DNA from: Curtobacterium citreum
Lineage (GTDB): Bacteria > Actinomycetota > Actinomycetes > Actinomycetales > Microbacteriaceae
Direction of reading: 5' to 3'
Assembly (NCBI RefSeq): GCF_006715175.1
Contig: NZ_VFMQ01000001.1
Coordinates: 558,001 to 622,000 of the forward strand
DNA: 64,000 nucleotides
Shown here: one piece after another, positions 35,826 through 45,805 of the stretch
Numbering within the stretch: the first letter of the stretch is position 1
Layout: every line of letters begins with the position of its first letter
Notes under the pieces: generated by a model
The model's input: the letters and a program-made list of their open reading frames with translations, nothing else
Databases searched by the model: none
Told to the model about the DNA's origin: nothing
Made by a program: the position numbers and the translations under genes

Positions 35826-36326
35826 TCACCGGGTTGCGGGCTTCGGCTCTGCGACCTTGTCCGGCGTGCCGCTGCCAGGCGTGTGAGACGTGTCGGGGGT
35901 GAAGTGGATGCGTTCGGCTGCGCGGGTGGTGTCTTGGGCGCGAGCAAGTTGTGCATCCTGCGCGGTCTGCGCGTCAGCTCGTGACCGGCGGATCGTGGCG
36001 AGGGCGTTGCTGCTGATCTGGTGCACCAGGTTCGCGATTGCGGTCGAGAGGCCACGTTCGAGTTGGCCGAGGTTGGTGTTGCCGATGATCAGACGCCGGT
36101 CGTGCACGGCCAGCGTCACATCCGGGTAGCCGGCGCGCTGTAACAAATGGTGACTGCCGGAGCCTTCGAGCGCTGCGATCTCTTCCGGATTGGGTCGTCG
36201 GTTGAAAACGGCGGGAACGTCGTAGAACCGTTCGGCGGCGTCGGTGCCGAGCGATGCAGGCAGGCCGGATGCGACGACGCTGGTCAGGGCGAGGTGCTGG
36301 TCAGCGGTGGTGGATGGGCCGGTCAT
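35826..36326 (-). CDS. Hypothetical protein with helical C-terminus
   Basis: 166 aa, ATG with GGAAG 9 bp upstream. Residues about 30-85 (ERFYDVPAVFNRRPNPEEIAAL, YPDVTLAVHDRRLIIGNTNLGQL in pieces) look like a small mixed fold; residues 90-140 are a long amphipathic helix rich in Ala/Arg/Gln; the tail is Pro/Thr-rich. No family recognised. First of a probable two-gene unit with the 79-aa gene. Confidence 0.55.
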   Translation of the reverse strand: MTGPSTTADQHLALTSVVASGLPASLGTDAAERFYDVPAVFNRRPNPEEIAALEGSGSHHLLQRAGYPDVTLAVHDRRLIIGNTNLGQLERGLSTAIANLVHQISSNALATIRRSRADAQTAQDAQLARAQDTTRAAERIHFTPDTSHTPGSGTPDKVAEPKPATR

Positions 36327-36832
36327 GATGACTGCTTCCGTTGACGGTGGTGACCGCCAGGATGCGTTCGCTGCGGCGAGCATCGTGGTCGGAACCGTCT
36401 GAGATGAGTCTCCTCCTGCCAGGTGGTCGCAGCATGCAGGTTGCAGACGGACTCGTCCGGCGGTTCCTCTGTCGCCGGTCAATTGCGTACGAGGAGGCTC
36501 AGCGGATGACCACACGACTCCGTGCACGCGGCCGATGGGGATGGCCTATCGGCGATGTCGGGAAGCGTCCGGTTGGTCGAGTTCGGCCGCAGCGGGATGG
36601 GTTTCGGGCGTTGGCTCATCAGGAAGACGGTGTCGTCCGGCTCCTAGGCTTGTTCGACAGCAGGAGCCGCGCAGCCGCTGCCGTGGAGGCAGCAGACCGC
36701 AGCTTGAGGGCGCAGGGTCCTGCCGACTCACGGGTGGCATGCATCCCGGCGCCGTAGCGTGACGGCAAGCGCGGATGCGTGAACTCTCCGGACCGGTCGA
36801 AGGATCGCTCAGCACCAGAAGGTCGGTCCTCG
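36327..36832. other. Intergenic stretch, no supported gene
   Basis: About 500 bp. Open frames here lack family resemblance and ribosome-binding sites. The last 80 bp are the promoter region of desaturase B, homologous to that of copy A: a TAGCGT box at about 36758, AAGCGCG, and the palindrome GACCGGTC at 36791-36798. Confidence 0.5.
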
Positions 36833-37942
36833 ATGACGACGATCCCGCTCGCCCCCGGTTTCACCCGCACCCGTCCCGGGAACGGCGGCCGCTCCGGCAC
36901 CTCCACCTACTCCGCACTCCTCGCGCAGGTCAAGGACCACGGTCTCCTGCGCCGCCGCACCGGTTTCTACTGGTCGCTGTTCGGCGGCCTCGTCGCCACC
37001 CTCGCGCTGGCGTGGGTCGTGTTCTCGTTCCTCGGTGACTCGTGGTTCCAGCTGATCGTCGCGGGGGTGCTCGGTGTGCTGTTCACGCAGTTCGCGTTCC
37101 TGTCGCACGAGGCCGCGCACCGCCAGGTGTTCGCGTCGCAGAAGTGGAACGACCATGCCGGCCGCTGGGTCGGCACGTTCCTGGTGGGCTTGAGCTACTC
37201 GTGGTGGATGAACAAGCACACCCGCCACCACGGCAACCCGAACACCGTCGGCAAGGACCCGGACATCGCTCCCGACGGCATCCGGTTCCTGCCCGAGGAC
37301 GCCGCTGCGGCGAAGGGACCGTTCATGCGGACCTTCCTGCGCTTCCAGGGCTGGCTGTTCTTCCCGCTGCTGACGCTCGAGGGCGTGAACCTGCACCGGC
37401 ACGCGGTGGTCTCCGTCGTCCGTGGTGCCGGTGGCCGTCCGGACACGAAGGGTCGCGTGCTCGAGGGCACGCTGCTCGTGGCGCGGTTCGCGATCTACCT
37501 GACGGTGGTGTTCTGGTTCCTGCCGTTCGGGATGGCGTGCGCGTTCCTGGGTGTGCAGCTGGCGGTGTTCGGGGTGATGATGGGTGCCTCGTTCGCGCCG
37601 AACCACAAGGGCATGCCCACCATCGCGCACGACGCGAAGGTCGACTTCTTCTCCCGGCAGGTCCGGACCTCCCGCAACATCCGTGGCGGCTGGTGGGTGT
37701 CGTTCCTGATGGGTGGTCTGAACTTCCAGGTCGAGCACCACCTGTTCCCCTCGATGCCCCGGCCGGCGCTGAAGCAGGCCCGCCTGCTGGTCCGCGACCA
37801 CTGCGAGACGCTCGACGTGCCCTACACCGAGACGACGCTGCTGCGTTCGTACGGCATCGTCGTCCGGTACCTCAACCGGGTAGGACTCGCCGCACGCGAC
37901 CCCTTCGCCTGCCCGATGGTCGCGCAGATGCGGATCCACTGA
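36833..37942 (+). CDS. Fatty acid desaturase, copy B
   Basis: 369 aa, differing from copy A (17010-18119) only at the third residue from the end (MRIH instead of LRIH). The three His boxes are at the same positions. DNA identity appears complete from 36831 to 37927 and falls away sharply on both sides, although the promoter is recognisably homologous. A GACCGGTC palindrome 34 bp before the ATG is shared with copy A. The copy sits within lower-GC accessory DNA while its own base use is that of the core, so it was brought here or overwritten by gene conversion recently. Confidence 0.9.
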   Translation: MTTIPLAPGFTRTRPGNGGRSGTSTYSALLAQVKDHGLLRRRTGFYWSLFGGLVATLALAWVVFSFLGDSWFQLIVAGVLGVLFTQFAFLSHEAAHRQVFASQKWNDHAGRWVGTFLVGLSYSWWMNKHTRHHGNPNTVGKDPDIAPDGIRFLPEDAAAAKGPFMRTFLRFQGWLFFPLLTLEGVNLHRHAVVSVVRGAGGRPDTKGRVLEGTLLVARFAIYLTVVFWFLPFGMACAFLGVQLAVFGVMMGASFAPNHKGMPTIAHDAKVDFFSRQVRTSRNIRGGWWVSFLMGGLNFQVEHHLFPSMPRPALKQARLLVRDHCETLDVPYTETTLLRSYGIVVRYLNRVGLAARDPFACPMVAQMRIH

Positions 37943-37943
37943 C

Positions 37944-38159
37944 GTGAGCGGGGAGCGGATCTCACCGTTGCACTGGAGCTCAGATGACACCGAGCTATGG
38001 ACTGCGACGGACGATGCCGGAGCGGTCGTCGGCTCCGTCATCGCTGCAGGCGACTACACAGCGGTGACCTTCGATGGCTCAGTTCACGGCACACACCACT
38101 CGCTCGAAGCCGCACAAGACCAAATCGACGCCTGGCACCGCTGGACCACCAGCACCTGA
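37944..38159 (+). CDS. Small hypothetical protein after desaturase B
   Basis: 71 aa, GTG one base after the desaturase stop. Sequence SPLHWSSDDTELWTATDD, VVGSVIAAGDYTAVTFDG and LEAAQDQIDAWHRW reads as a small beta-sheet with a closing helix, like many stand-alone actinobacterial proteins of unknown function. No counterpart follows copy A, so this junction marks where the two loci differ. Confidence 0.55.
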   Translation: MSGERISPLHWSSDDTELWTATDDAGAVVGSVIAAGDYTAVTFDGSVHGTHHSLEAAQDQIDAWHRWTTST

Positions 38160-38250
38160 CCGGCAGCCATCCACATCAAGGCGACAACCGGCTCGGACCG
38201 GGGGGCGGCAGAGCCGCTACAGCTCTTCGCGGCACCTCTGGTGTGCCTAC

Positions 38251-38742
38251 TCATCTGCGGTGCCGAGCACCGGGACCGGTTGGGGGAAGGGCGCTGATTC
38301 TCCATCGCGCATCCGTGAGAAAGTCTTGCGCGGCAAGGTCGCCTGCGTCCTCGAGGGCGTCCTCCGGCGCTGGCTCCAACAGGACCGGGATCGCCGGAGC
38401 GAGCATGAGCTGCACCGTCACCGGTAGTCCAGCATCATCAACGGTCGGCACTGCAATGGTGTCAGCGACCGCGGCTTGCGCCAACGAGGCGCTGTAGGCC
38501 AGCACCACTTTGCCGACCATGTCGCTGACGAGGATACGGGTATGCCCGTAATGGAGGTACTGCACGATCAACCGCTCTCGCCGCGGGACAAAGCGGATTG
38601 AGAAGACGGCGACCGTGAAAATCATCCCCGACGCGCCCAGTCCAACGACGCTCCTGAACCGTACGCGCCGCTCCCGGAGGCACACCCAACGGTGTCCCTC
38701 ATGCGCGGGTCGAGGAGACGCACCGGTGGCTGGAACGGTCAT
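38251..38742 (-). CDS. Hypothetical membrane protein, doubtful
   Basis: 163 aa from an ATG at 38742 (others are possible). One clear hydrophobic segment (GASGMIFTVAVFSIRFV) is followed by RERLIVQYLHYGHTRILVSDMVG and an acidic tail. The upstream frame also contains a second hydrophobic stretch (AGSALVLVTSGF), so the intact gene may have been longer and frameshifted. No family recognised. Confidence 0.35.
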   Translation of the reverse strand: MTVPATGASPRPAHEGHRWVCLRERRVRFRSVVGLGASGMIFTVAVFSIRFVPRRERLIVQYLHYGHTRILVSDMVGKVVLAYSASLAQAAVADTIAVPTVDDAGLPVTVQLMLAPAIPVLLEPAPEDALEDAGDLAAQDFLTDARWRISALPPTGPGARHRR

Positions 38743-39211
38743 TGCGGTGCTCAGACGCGCCGGGCGATGTCGGCTCCTCAGCGCGTTGTCGACACGCGAA
38801 CGCTCAACTCGCAGAAGGTCCTTTGGCCATGACCTCGCAGCGATCGGCCTGAAGCCGCTGGTGACGAGGACAAGCGCGGAGCCGGCCATGCCGATCGTGC
38901 TTGACCTCTGTTCAGTCTCGAGTCACGTTCATCGCAGCGGACGATCGGATCAGGGCGTCCGCTGACGGCCTGACGCACCCCAGCTTCACCGCCTGTCGAC
39001 GGACGCCCGGTCCGGGTTAGCCAGGCGACGCGAAGGAGTGTGCCGGCACACCTCAGATCAGTCAGATCCATCAGACGGATACCTCGACCGCGTCACGGGC
39101 GCCTTCACGATCAACACCGTGATCCCGCTTGACCAGCGAGGCGTCCGGTGGTCCATCGGCGATCCGGACCCTGTATCCGCAGAGAGCGGGCTTGAGCCAG
39201 ATACTGATGTG

Positions 39212-39631
39212 ATGGCATCACCGCTCGTCTCCGATGTTGCTCACTCCGGCCTCAGCGTGGCCGACCTTGATGACGCGTCGGCACTGTGGTGCTCCGGTCT
39301 TGGGTTCACGCTCGAGCGCACCTTCACGCTCGACGTGGACGTCACGGCGGCGACCACCGGCGTCCACGAAGCGGTGATCCGCGCAGCGACGGTGACCTTC
39401 GGGCCTCACCGGATTGAGTTGCTGCAGTACGACCCAACCCGCACACCTGGGGCCGCTGGTTCGCCCGCATTTCTCGGCACGGTGCACATAGCGCTCACGG
39501 TCACGGACCTCGATCGTGCGCTCAAGCTCTGCGTGCGACACGGCTGGCAACCGGTCGGGACACCTCACCGGATGGCTGGTGGCACCCGCGCCGGCACAGC
39601 GAAGATGGTCTTGAGCCGTTCCGAGGGTTGA
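39212..39631 (+). pseudogene. VOC/glyoxalase-superfamily protein, C-terminally clipped
   Basis: 139 codons. The first beta-alpha-beta unit is intact (VAHSGLSVADLDDASALWCSGLGFTLERTF in pieces), as is the second (GTVHIALTVTDLDRALKLCVRHGWQPVG). After GTRAGTAKM the expected final strand with the metal-ligand Glu (GxxIEFMQ-type ending) is replaced by VLSRSEG and a stop. Start taken at the ATG at 39212; a GTG 3 bp earlier is equally possible. Probably non-functional. Confidence 0.55.
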
Positions 39632-40131
39632 GTGCCGACCGAGAGATCTCGCGACGGGCAGCTGAAGTTGGAGTGGCGCCAGGTGTGGCCGTGCATCAGA
39701 TGCATCGCAAGCGGTGGCCTCCTTGTGACTCCGGAAACCACTTGTTCGTGGAACTGAGCGGCACGTTCAATGCCTGACGACCCTCAGTAGCCGGTCCTCG
39801 ACACGCGGCCGTCCACCCAGCGCCGCGTTGCCGCTACCGCCACCAGGCATCCGGGATCGGCTGTCGCACACAGGTGGTCCGCAAGCGATCGCGGTGAAGG
39901 GACGCCATCCGGACGGGCGTCGCCCCCCCCGAGAGCGCCGCAGGCTTCCTCCTGAGAGGCATCGGCCGAGGGCGACCCGACGAGGCTGGAGCGCGATCGC
40001 TCCGATGCCCGATCGTCTCCGGGGCGCCGCCGAGAACAGGCCGCCGACGACCGATGGGCAGAAGTCGCTTCCAGAGGAGAGAAGGAGCGGAGATGCCGGG
40101 AGACGCCCGAGAAGCGCCAGATCCCACAGAG
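39632..40131. other. Intergenic stretch before tRNA-Gly, no supported gene
   Basis: About 500 bp with no frame resembling a known protein. It joins the accessory region to the 3' end of tRNA-Gly. No copy of the tRNA 3' end was seen within the accessory region, so no attachment-site pair can be shown. Confidence 0.5.
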
Positions 40132-40202
40132 AGCGAGTGACGGGAATCGAACCCGCGCTACCAGCTTGGGAAGCTGGAGTTCTACCATTGAACTACACTC
40201 GC
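40132..40202 (-). tRNA. tRNA-Gly (anticodon CCC)
   Basis: 71 nt on the minus strand. Acceptor GCGAGTG/CACTCGC, D arm GTTC-AATGGTA-GAAC, anticodon arm CCAGC-TTCCCAA-GCTGG with CCC at positions 34-36, and T arm GCGGG-TTCGATT-CCCGT all pair. Reads GGG. Its 3' end points toward the accessory region at lower coordinates, the usual side for integrated elements. Confidence 0.93.
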
Positions 40203-40410
40203 GCATCCCGCCGAGCGGGACGCAGCAAGCCTAGCGGATTCCAGCCTGGATGCCAGCCGTGCATCCGGCCGCGCGTCGCGCGGCGGACCCGCCCCGTGCC
40301 TCCAGGCCGTTCGTTGGGTCTCCCCTGTGAGGTGCCCCACCTGACGGACATGTGTCGTCGCCGTGTGTACCGTCCAGGTGGATCGAGCCCCCGACGCGAG
40401 GAGGACCCGG

Positions 40411-41499
40411 ATGGTCAGGCATCCCCTCATCGACGACGTGGTCGGCCCCGCCATCGTGGTCCGGTCCGCCTCGCCGGTGGTCTGGTTGACCGAGTCGCTG
40501 GCCGCCCTCCTGCGTCGCGCCGCCGAGTCCGGACGCACGGTCGTGCTCCGCACCGGCCGGGAGGCAGCACTCACTCCCGCCCTACGGCACGCGCTGGGCG
40601 CGCACCACGCCGCGTGGGCCGTGGACGAGGCCGACGGATCGCTGCGGGACGGGCGGACGGGGGTCGCCGCCTCCGGCGTCGAGGCCTTCGCCGAACACGG
40701 ACCCGAGCTGGTCGGCCCGCCGTCGCCGGCGCACACCGAGGTCGCGGACTCGGTCCGGCAGATCAGCATCGACCTGACGCTCCGCCACCACGCGGACCGC
40801 GCGGTCGACATCGGCACCGCGATCGAGGCGCTCTGCGACACCGTCGGCACCTGTCCGACGCACTGGGGCACGAGCGAGCCGCTCACGGTGCCGTGGGACC
40901 GCTGGGTCGTGACGCAGTACGCCAAGCACGAGGCACCCGGGGTGTCGACGTCGTACGCGGTGGGCAACGGGTTCTCGGCGACGATGACCGCGCACCTGGT
41001 GGACGGCGTGGTCGTGGAGACGATGTCGGCGGTGCTGACGATCCCGGAGGACGGCGCGGACCCGGCGCTCGCGTCGAAGCTCCTGGACGCGGTGCACCGG
41101 GTTGCGGACGAGGTCGAGCCGGTGTTCGGCGTCGTGATGCAGCGACGCGGGGACGCGGACCACCTGGTCCGGGCGGCCTCGCACGGCGAACCGTCGCCCC
41201 TCGCGGTCGTGGTGGGTGCCGAGGCCACGGCGTTCCTGGACCGCGACGGTGTCTGGCCGCCCGCGCGCACGACGACGTCGGTGTTCGGCGGCGGGGGACT
41301 GGTCGTGCGGTTCGACGACGGGTGGGAGGCGCTCGAGGCGTTCCTGGACCGGATCGACGAGGACCGTTTCCTGCAGCTCGTCGGCGGTGCGCCGCTCGAC
41401 CCCGCGCACGACGACGGCGCCCTCGACGGACACGACCGAGGCGAGCACGCCGGGTCGCAGCGCACCGGTGGACAGCGGGGCGGTCAGGGTGCCGCGTGA
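40411..41499 (+). CDS. DUF6177 family protein
   Basis: 362 aa, ATG with GAGGAGGACCC upstream. Resembles the actinobacterial DUF6177 family: HPLIDDVVGPAIVVRSASPVVWLTE at the start, a Rossmann-like first third, and FSATMTAHLVDGVVVETMSA later. Function unknown; I have no experimental role to offer. The next small gene overlaps it by 11 bp, so the pair is co-translated. The Asp/His-rich last 25 residues (DDGALDGHDRGEH) are low complexity. The preceding 40203-40410 shows only the promoter space. Confidence 0.65.
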   Translation: MVRHPLIDDVVGPAIVVRSASPVVWLTESLAALLRRAAESGRTVVLRTGREAALTPALRHALGAHHAAWAVDEADGSLRDGRTGVAASGVEAFAEHGPELVGPPSPAHTEVADSVRQISIDLTLRHHADRAVDIGTAIEALCDTVGTCPTHWGTSEPLTVPWDRWVVTQYAKHEAPGVSTSYAVGNGFSATMTAHLVDGVVVETMSAVLTIPEDGADPALASKLLDAVHRVADEVEPVFGVVMQRRGDADHLVRAASHGEPSPLAVVVGAEATAFLDRDGVWPPARTTTSVFGGGGLVVRFDDGWEALEAFLDRIDEDRFLQLVGGAPLDPAHDDGALDGHDRGEHAGSQRTGGQRGGQGAA

Positions 41500-41836
41500 C
41501 GTGACGCTCCTCTGCCGCGGGCCGGTGGAGACCCGTGACGTGGCCGAGGCGTTGCTCCTGCACGACGAGACCTGGGGGGTGCGGGCGCTCGACGACGGTC
41601 CCGTGCTGCAGGTCTGCCGGGACGCGGCGACGCCGGTGATCACGGTGCTCGGGGTCCGGCGGGTGGACTCCATGGACGAGGTGCGACGGATCCTGCCGGA
41701 CGCCCCGTCGCTGTCGACGCCGCTGTGGTGGGTCGACACGGTGACGCCGATCGGCGCCGCGGGGGAGCAGGGTGTCGCGGCCGCACTCGAGGCGTCGATG
41801 GACCTCGACGCGTTCTGCATCGTCCACGGCGACTAG
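41489..41836 (+). CDS. Hypothetical protein paired with DUF6177
   Basis: 115 aa from a GTG at 41489; a GTG 6 bp in is an alternative. Sequence VTLLCRGPVETRDVAEALLL, VITVLGVRRVDSMDEVRRIL, LWWVDTVTPIG and AAALEASMDLDAFCIVHG reads as a compact alpha/beta domain. No family recognised. Overlap with the DUF6177 gene suggests a shared complex. Confidence 0.6.
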   Translation: MPRDVTLLCRGPVETRDVAEALLLHDETWGVRALDDGPVLQVCRDAATPVITVLGVRRVDSMDEVRRILPDAPSLSTPLWWVDTVTPIGAAGEQGVAAALEASMDLDAFCIVHGD

Positions 41837-41872
41837 CGCCGCGCGGCTGCTGCCGGGACGGTTCCGGGCCGG

Positions 41873-43918
41873 TCAGTCGCGGTCGTGCATGGCGGCGAGC
41901 CGCTCGTTGTACGCCTTGAGGTCGGCGTCGCCGTCGCGGTCGGCCTTGCGGTCGAGGCGCTTGGCGTCCCGCTTGTCCGTGCGCACCCAGTTCCGCACGA
42001 CGAGCAGGGCGACGAACACCATCGGCAGCTCGGAGGCGCCCCACGCGATCCCGCCGCCCGTGTGCTGGTCGGCGAGCAGTGCGGCGTCGTCCGTCTGTCC
42101 CAGCGCGTGGAACCAGTCGATCGCGAACACGGACTGCGAGGTCATGACGGCGACGCCGAAGAACGCGTGGAAGGCCAGCGTCGCGAGCAGCGCGATGATG
42201 AGGATCGGGTAGGCCGGACGCTTCGGGCCGGGGTCGACGCCGACGAAGACCCAGAAGAACAGGTAGCCGCTGAACACGAAGTGCACGACCATCGCGACGT
42301 GCCACTCGTGGGACTGCATGGCGTACTGGTACGCCGGCGTGAAGTAGAACACGACGAGGGACCCGGCGAAGATCACCCCGGCGACGGCGGGCTTCGCGAG
42401 GAACTGCATGTACCGCGAGTGCGTGAAGAGCATGAGCCACTCGCGGGCGCCGCGGGAGCCGTCGTTCCGGACCGGGAGCGTGCGGAGGGCGAGCAGCACC
42501 GGACCGCCGAGCACGAGCGGCAGCGGCACGAACATCATCAGCAGCATGTGCTGGACCATGTGCGACGAGAAGTGGATCATCCCGTAGACCGCGGGGCCCG
42601 CCGAGGTGGTCCAGATGAACAGCGCGCAGCCGAGCAGCCACGCGATGGTCCGGCCGACGGGCCAGGAGTCGCCGCGCTGCTTGAGCTTCCGGACGGCGAG
42701 CAGGTACCAGCCGGCCCCGACGACGGCGAGCGCGAGCCACACCCAGTCGATGTGCCACTGCGTCAGGTACGTGTGCAGGGTCTGCGCCGGCGGGTACGGG
42801 AACCCGATGAGCCCGGAGCGGGTGTCCTCGCCGGTCTCCGGCGTCTGCGGGATCGGCGGCTGCGAGCGGGAGACGGCGACCGAGACGCCGATGGCGACGG
42901 CCATGAAGACGATCTCGGCCAGGGCGAAGCGGACGAACAGCCGACGCTCGAGGGGGTTGCGGAGGAGCCCCGGCACGAGCTTCCGGCGCTGCACGACCCC
43001 GGCGAGCCCGAGCAGCACGAGCACGGTGGCCTTCACGGTGATGAGCCAGCCGTACGTCGTCGTGACGAGGTCGAGCGGGCCGGTCAGCCGGAGCGAGGCG
43101 TTCACGATGCCCGAGAACGCGACGGCCGCGAACGCCCAGCCCGCGAGCGTGGAGTACCGGGCGACGACGCGTCCGGTGGCGCCCTTGGTCCGGGAGCGCA
43201 GGACGACCACGGCGACGAGCCCGCCGGCCCAGACGCACACGGCGACCAGGTGCACCGCGAGCGAGTTCACGGCGTTCGCGTGCTCGAGCGACCCGGCCGC
43301 GTGACCGGACAGGGCGAGCGGCAGGAGCGCGAAGAGCCCGAGGACCGTGGCGACGGCGAGCGTCGTGGCCCGGGTCGCGAACGCCGCGACGACCGTGGCG
43401 GCCAGGACGGCCACGGCGGACACCACGAGGGCCTGGCCGATCTCGACCTGGAACGCGAACAGCAGGAAGTTCCGTGCGAACACCGGGCTGGTGAGCGGCA
43501 CGCCGAGGGTGTTCGCACCGGTGAGCACGATCCCGACCACGGCGGCGAGGAACCACACGGCCCCGGCCGACGCCGCCCAGCGCGCGGCGCGGTGCTGCAC
43601 GCTCGACATCGCGCCGTGGTCCTGCTTCTTGGCGGGGAGCGCGAACGCTGCCACGACGAGCAGACCGATCGTCAGGGCGGCCGTGGTGTCGTGCACCACG
43701 CGGGCGACCGGCAGGCCGTACTCGACGAGCTCACCCGCCGAGACGAGCTGCTGCCCGGCGGCGAACGCACCGGTGACGGTCATGCCGAGCACGGCGCACG
43801 CGACGGCGAGCGGGATCGCGATGACGAGGACCGTCGCGACGGTGGAGTTCCGGCTGGCGACGGGGACGGGGTCGGGTGCCGTGTCCCCGGGCTGCGTGGC
43901 GGCTGACGTGACGGTCAT
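41873..43918 (-). CDS. CopD-CtaG fusion membrane protein
   Basis: 681 aa. The N-terminal half (to about residue 350) has eight to nine helices with CopD features: [39 protein letters not shown] in pieces, and [12 protein letters not shown]. The C-terminal half is CtaG-like, with [44 protein letters not shown] and the loop [19 protein letters not shown]. These histidines are likely copper ligands. Role: copper uptake and delivery to cytochrome oxidase (inferred from family). The basic tail ([16 protein letters not shown]) faces the cytoplasm. A partial paralog opens the window. Confidence 0.85.
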   Translation of the reverse strand: MTVTSAATQPGDTAPDPVPVASRNSTVATVLVIAIPLAVACAVLGMTVTGAFAAGQQLVSAGELVEYGLPVARVVHDTTAALTIGLLVVAAFALPAKKQDHGAMSSVQHRAARWAASAGAVWFLAAVVGIVLTGANTLGVPLTSPVFARNFLLFAFQVEIGQALVVSAVAVLAATVVAAFATRATTLAVATVLGLFALLPLALSGHAAGSLEHANAVNSLAVHLVAVCVWAGGLVAVVVLRSRTKGATGRVVARYSTLAGWAFAAVAFSGIVNASLRLTGPLDLVTTTYGWLITVKATVLVLLGLAGVVQRRKLVPGLLRNPLERRLFVRFALAEIVFMAVAIGVSVAVSRSQPPIPQTPETGEDTRSGLIGFPYPPAQTLHTYLTQWHIDWVWLALAVVGAGWYLLAVRKLKQRGDSWPVGRTIAWLLGCALFIWTTSAGPAVYGMIHFSSHMVQHMLLMMFVPLPLVLGGPVLLALRTLPVRNDGSRGAREWLMLFTHSRYMQFLAKPAVAGVIFAGSLVVFYFTPAYQYAMQSHEWHVAMVVHFVFSGYLFFWVFVGVDPGPKRPAYPILIIALLATLAFHAFFGVAVMTSQSVFAIDWFHALGQTDDAALLADQHTGGGIAWGASELPMVFVALLVVRNWVRTDKRDAKRLDRKADRDGDADLKAYNERLAAMHDRD

Positions 43919-43960
43919 GACCGTCCAATGGTAGGTCGCCCACCTGACACCCGGCTCCCG

Positions 43961-45052
43961 TCAGTCCCGCTGCTCCCAGATGCCCTCGCTGCCCACCCCG
44001 ACGAACCCGACCGCCTCGTTGACGTCGAGCATCGGCCGGTTCTCCTCGGCGTTGAACGTGATGATCGACGGCCGCCCCGGGAAGTCCCGCTCGACGGTCT
44101 CGATCCCGACCACCTTGAGGAGCCACCCGAGCCGGTGCCCCCGGTGCTCCCGCAGCACGAGCGTGTCCCACTGCATCACGGCGCGGGAGGGGTCGTGCGG
44201 CACCTTCAGCTGGCTGAAACCGGCCAGGGTGGTGCTCGGCACGTGCTCGATGGCCACGGTGAGCATGGTGTGCGGGCCGTCGGCGAGCTGCTCCTCGGAC
44301 TGCCGAACACGGTCGGCGGTCCACACGTCCTCGGGCTCCGCCATGTCGCCGGACGGGGCGTCGGTGCTCATCCGGGTGTGCAGCAGCGCGACCCCGTCGA
44401 GCCAGACGTCCGGCGTGCGGTCGGTCCACGTGTGGACGCGGTACTCCGGCCCGGCGGCCGAGGCTGCGCGTTCGTGCAGGGCCCGGACGACCGACGCGTC
44501 GGCCGGCAGCCCGAGCCGGCTGATCCGGTTCACCTGACCGAAGTGCCACCCGCGGCCGGTCAGGAAGCGCACGCCGGCCTCGTCCTCGGGGACCGCGCCG
44601 GAGCCGGTCGGCGCCGGGACGAACCCCGGGCCGGTGGCGGGGCCGACCTGCCGCGACACCGCGTAGGTCTTGCGCTGCGTGCGGCCCTCGGCGCGGGCGA
44701 GCCCCTCCAGGTGGTCGGCGAGCAGCGTCCCGATCCCGCGGCGCTGCCGGTCCGGCCGGACCCCGACCGCGAGCCAGCAGTTCGTGGTCCCGGGCTCGGT
44801 CTTCGTGTCGTACGACCCCGCGCCGACGACCGAGCCGTTCGGGTCCCGCACGACGAACAGGCGGCTCGGCGACCCGGGTTCGTGGCACATCGGCAGGTAC
44901 TCGGCCGGCTTCCACGACAGCTCGGTGAGTCCGTGCACGGCGACCTCGGCGGCGTCGGAGACCGCCAGCCAGTCGCAGAACGCGCGGACCCGCTCGGGAT
45001 CGTCGTCCATCGTCGCCGGCACGACGAGTTCCTCGACGGTGTACGTGCTCAT
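43961..45052 (-). CDS. Double-GNAT N-acetyltransferase
   Basis: 363 aa. Two GNAT domains in tandem: the first has [25 protein letters not shown] (acetyl-CoA loop RRGIG), the second has [21 protein letters not shown] (loop HRGHRLG) and ends with [21 protein letters not shown]. The layout resembles MshD/Eis-like double-GNAT proteins of actinobacteria, but mycothiol synthesis is not implied. Substrate unknown. Divergent from dcd. Confidence 0.82.
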   Translation of the reverse strand: MSTYTVEELVVPATMDDDPERVRAFCDWLAVSDAAEVAVHGLTELSWKPAEYLPMCHEPGSPSRLFVVRDPNGSVVGAGSYDTKTEPGTTNCWLAVGVRPDRQRRGIGTLLADHLEGLARAEGRTQRKTYAVSRQVGPATGPGFVPAPTGSGAVPEDEAGVRFLTGRGWHFGQVNRISRLGLPADASVVRALHERAASAAGPEYRVHTWTDRTPDVWLDGVALLHTRMSTDAPSGDMAEPEDVWTADRVRQSEEQLADGPHTMLTVAIEHVPSTTLAGFSQLKVPHDPSRAVMQWDTLVLREHRGHRLGWLLKVVGIETVERDFPGRPSIITFNAEENRPMLDVNEAVGFVGVGSEGIWEQRD

Positions 45053-45154
45053 GGTCGGTCCCCCACTCGGCCGGTCGGACGGCCGTCGTCCGCCGCCCGG
45101 AGGGCAGCCGAGCAGCATACCGACGGCGGACCGCCTGCCGCTAGGCTTCCCACC

Positions 45155-45745
45155 GTGCTGCTCTCCGACCGCGACATCACCGCCCAGCTCGCCGAGGGCC
45201 GGATCGGGCTCGACCCGTACGACGCCTCGCTCGTCCAGCCGTCGAGCATCGACGTCCGGCTCGACAAGTACTTCCGGCTGTTCGACAACCACAAGTACCC
45301 GCACATCGACCCGGCCGAGGACCAGCCCGAGCTCACCCGCCTGGTCGAGACCGACCCGGACGAGGCGTTCGTGCTGCACCCGGGGGAGTTCGTCCTCGGC
45401 TCGACGTTCGAGGTCGTCACGCTCCCCGACGACATCGCGGCCCGGCTCGAGGGCAAGAGCTCGCTCGGTCGCCTGGGGCTCCTCACGCACTCCACCGCCG
45501 GCTTCATCGACCCGGGCTTCTCCGGACACGTGACGCTCGAGCTGTCGAACGTGGCGACCCTGCCGATCAAGCTCTGGCCGGGCATGAAGATCGGCCAGCT
45601 CTGCTTCTTCCAGCTGTCCAGCCCTGCCGAGAAGCCCTACGGCTCCGCCGAGTACCAGTCGCGCTACCAGGGGCAGCGTGGCCCGACGCCGTCCCGCTCG
45701 GCGCTGAACTTCCACCGCGCGGACGTCTCGCAGCGCGACGCCTGA
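45155..45745 (+). CDS. dcd: dCTP deaminase
   Basis: 196 aa. Full-length dCTP deaminase: [70 protein letters not shown] in pieces, and a C-terminal [18 protein letters not shown]. It converts dCTP to dUTP, or directly to dUMP in the bifunctional actinobacterial type, feeding dTTP synthesis. A TAGGCT box 7 bp before the GTG indicates a leaderless mRNA. Confidence 0.95.
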   Translation: MLLSDRDITAQLAEGRIGLDPYDASLVQPSSIDVRLDKYFRLFDNHKYPHIDPAEDQPELTRLVETDPDEAFVLHPGEFVLGSTFEVVTLPDDIAARLEGKSSLGRLGLLTHSTAGFIDPGFSGHVTLELSNVATLPIKLWPGMKIGQLCFFQLSSPAEKPYGSAEYQSRYQGQRGPTPSRSALNFHRADVSQRDA

Positions 45746-45805
45746 CCCGGATCCCGCGTGCACATCGGCACGCGGGAAATGTTGCATGCTGTGTATCGTG
45801 GCGGC

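Noticed and set aside
36341..36757. 138-codon open frame before desaturase B
   Set aside because: Composition is Arg/Ser-rich without hydrophobic periodicity and it has no family resemblance; treated as chance.
39632..40202. Attachment-site pair at tRNA-Gly
   Set aside because: No second copy of the tRNA 3' end was found in the accessory region and no integrase gene is present in the window.
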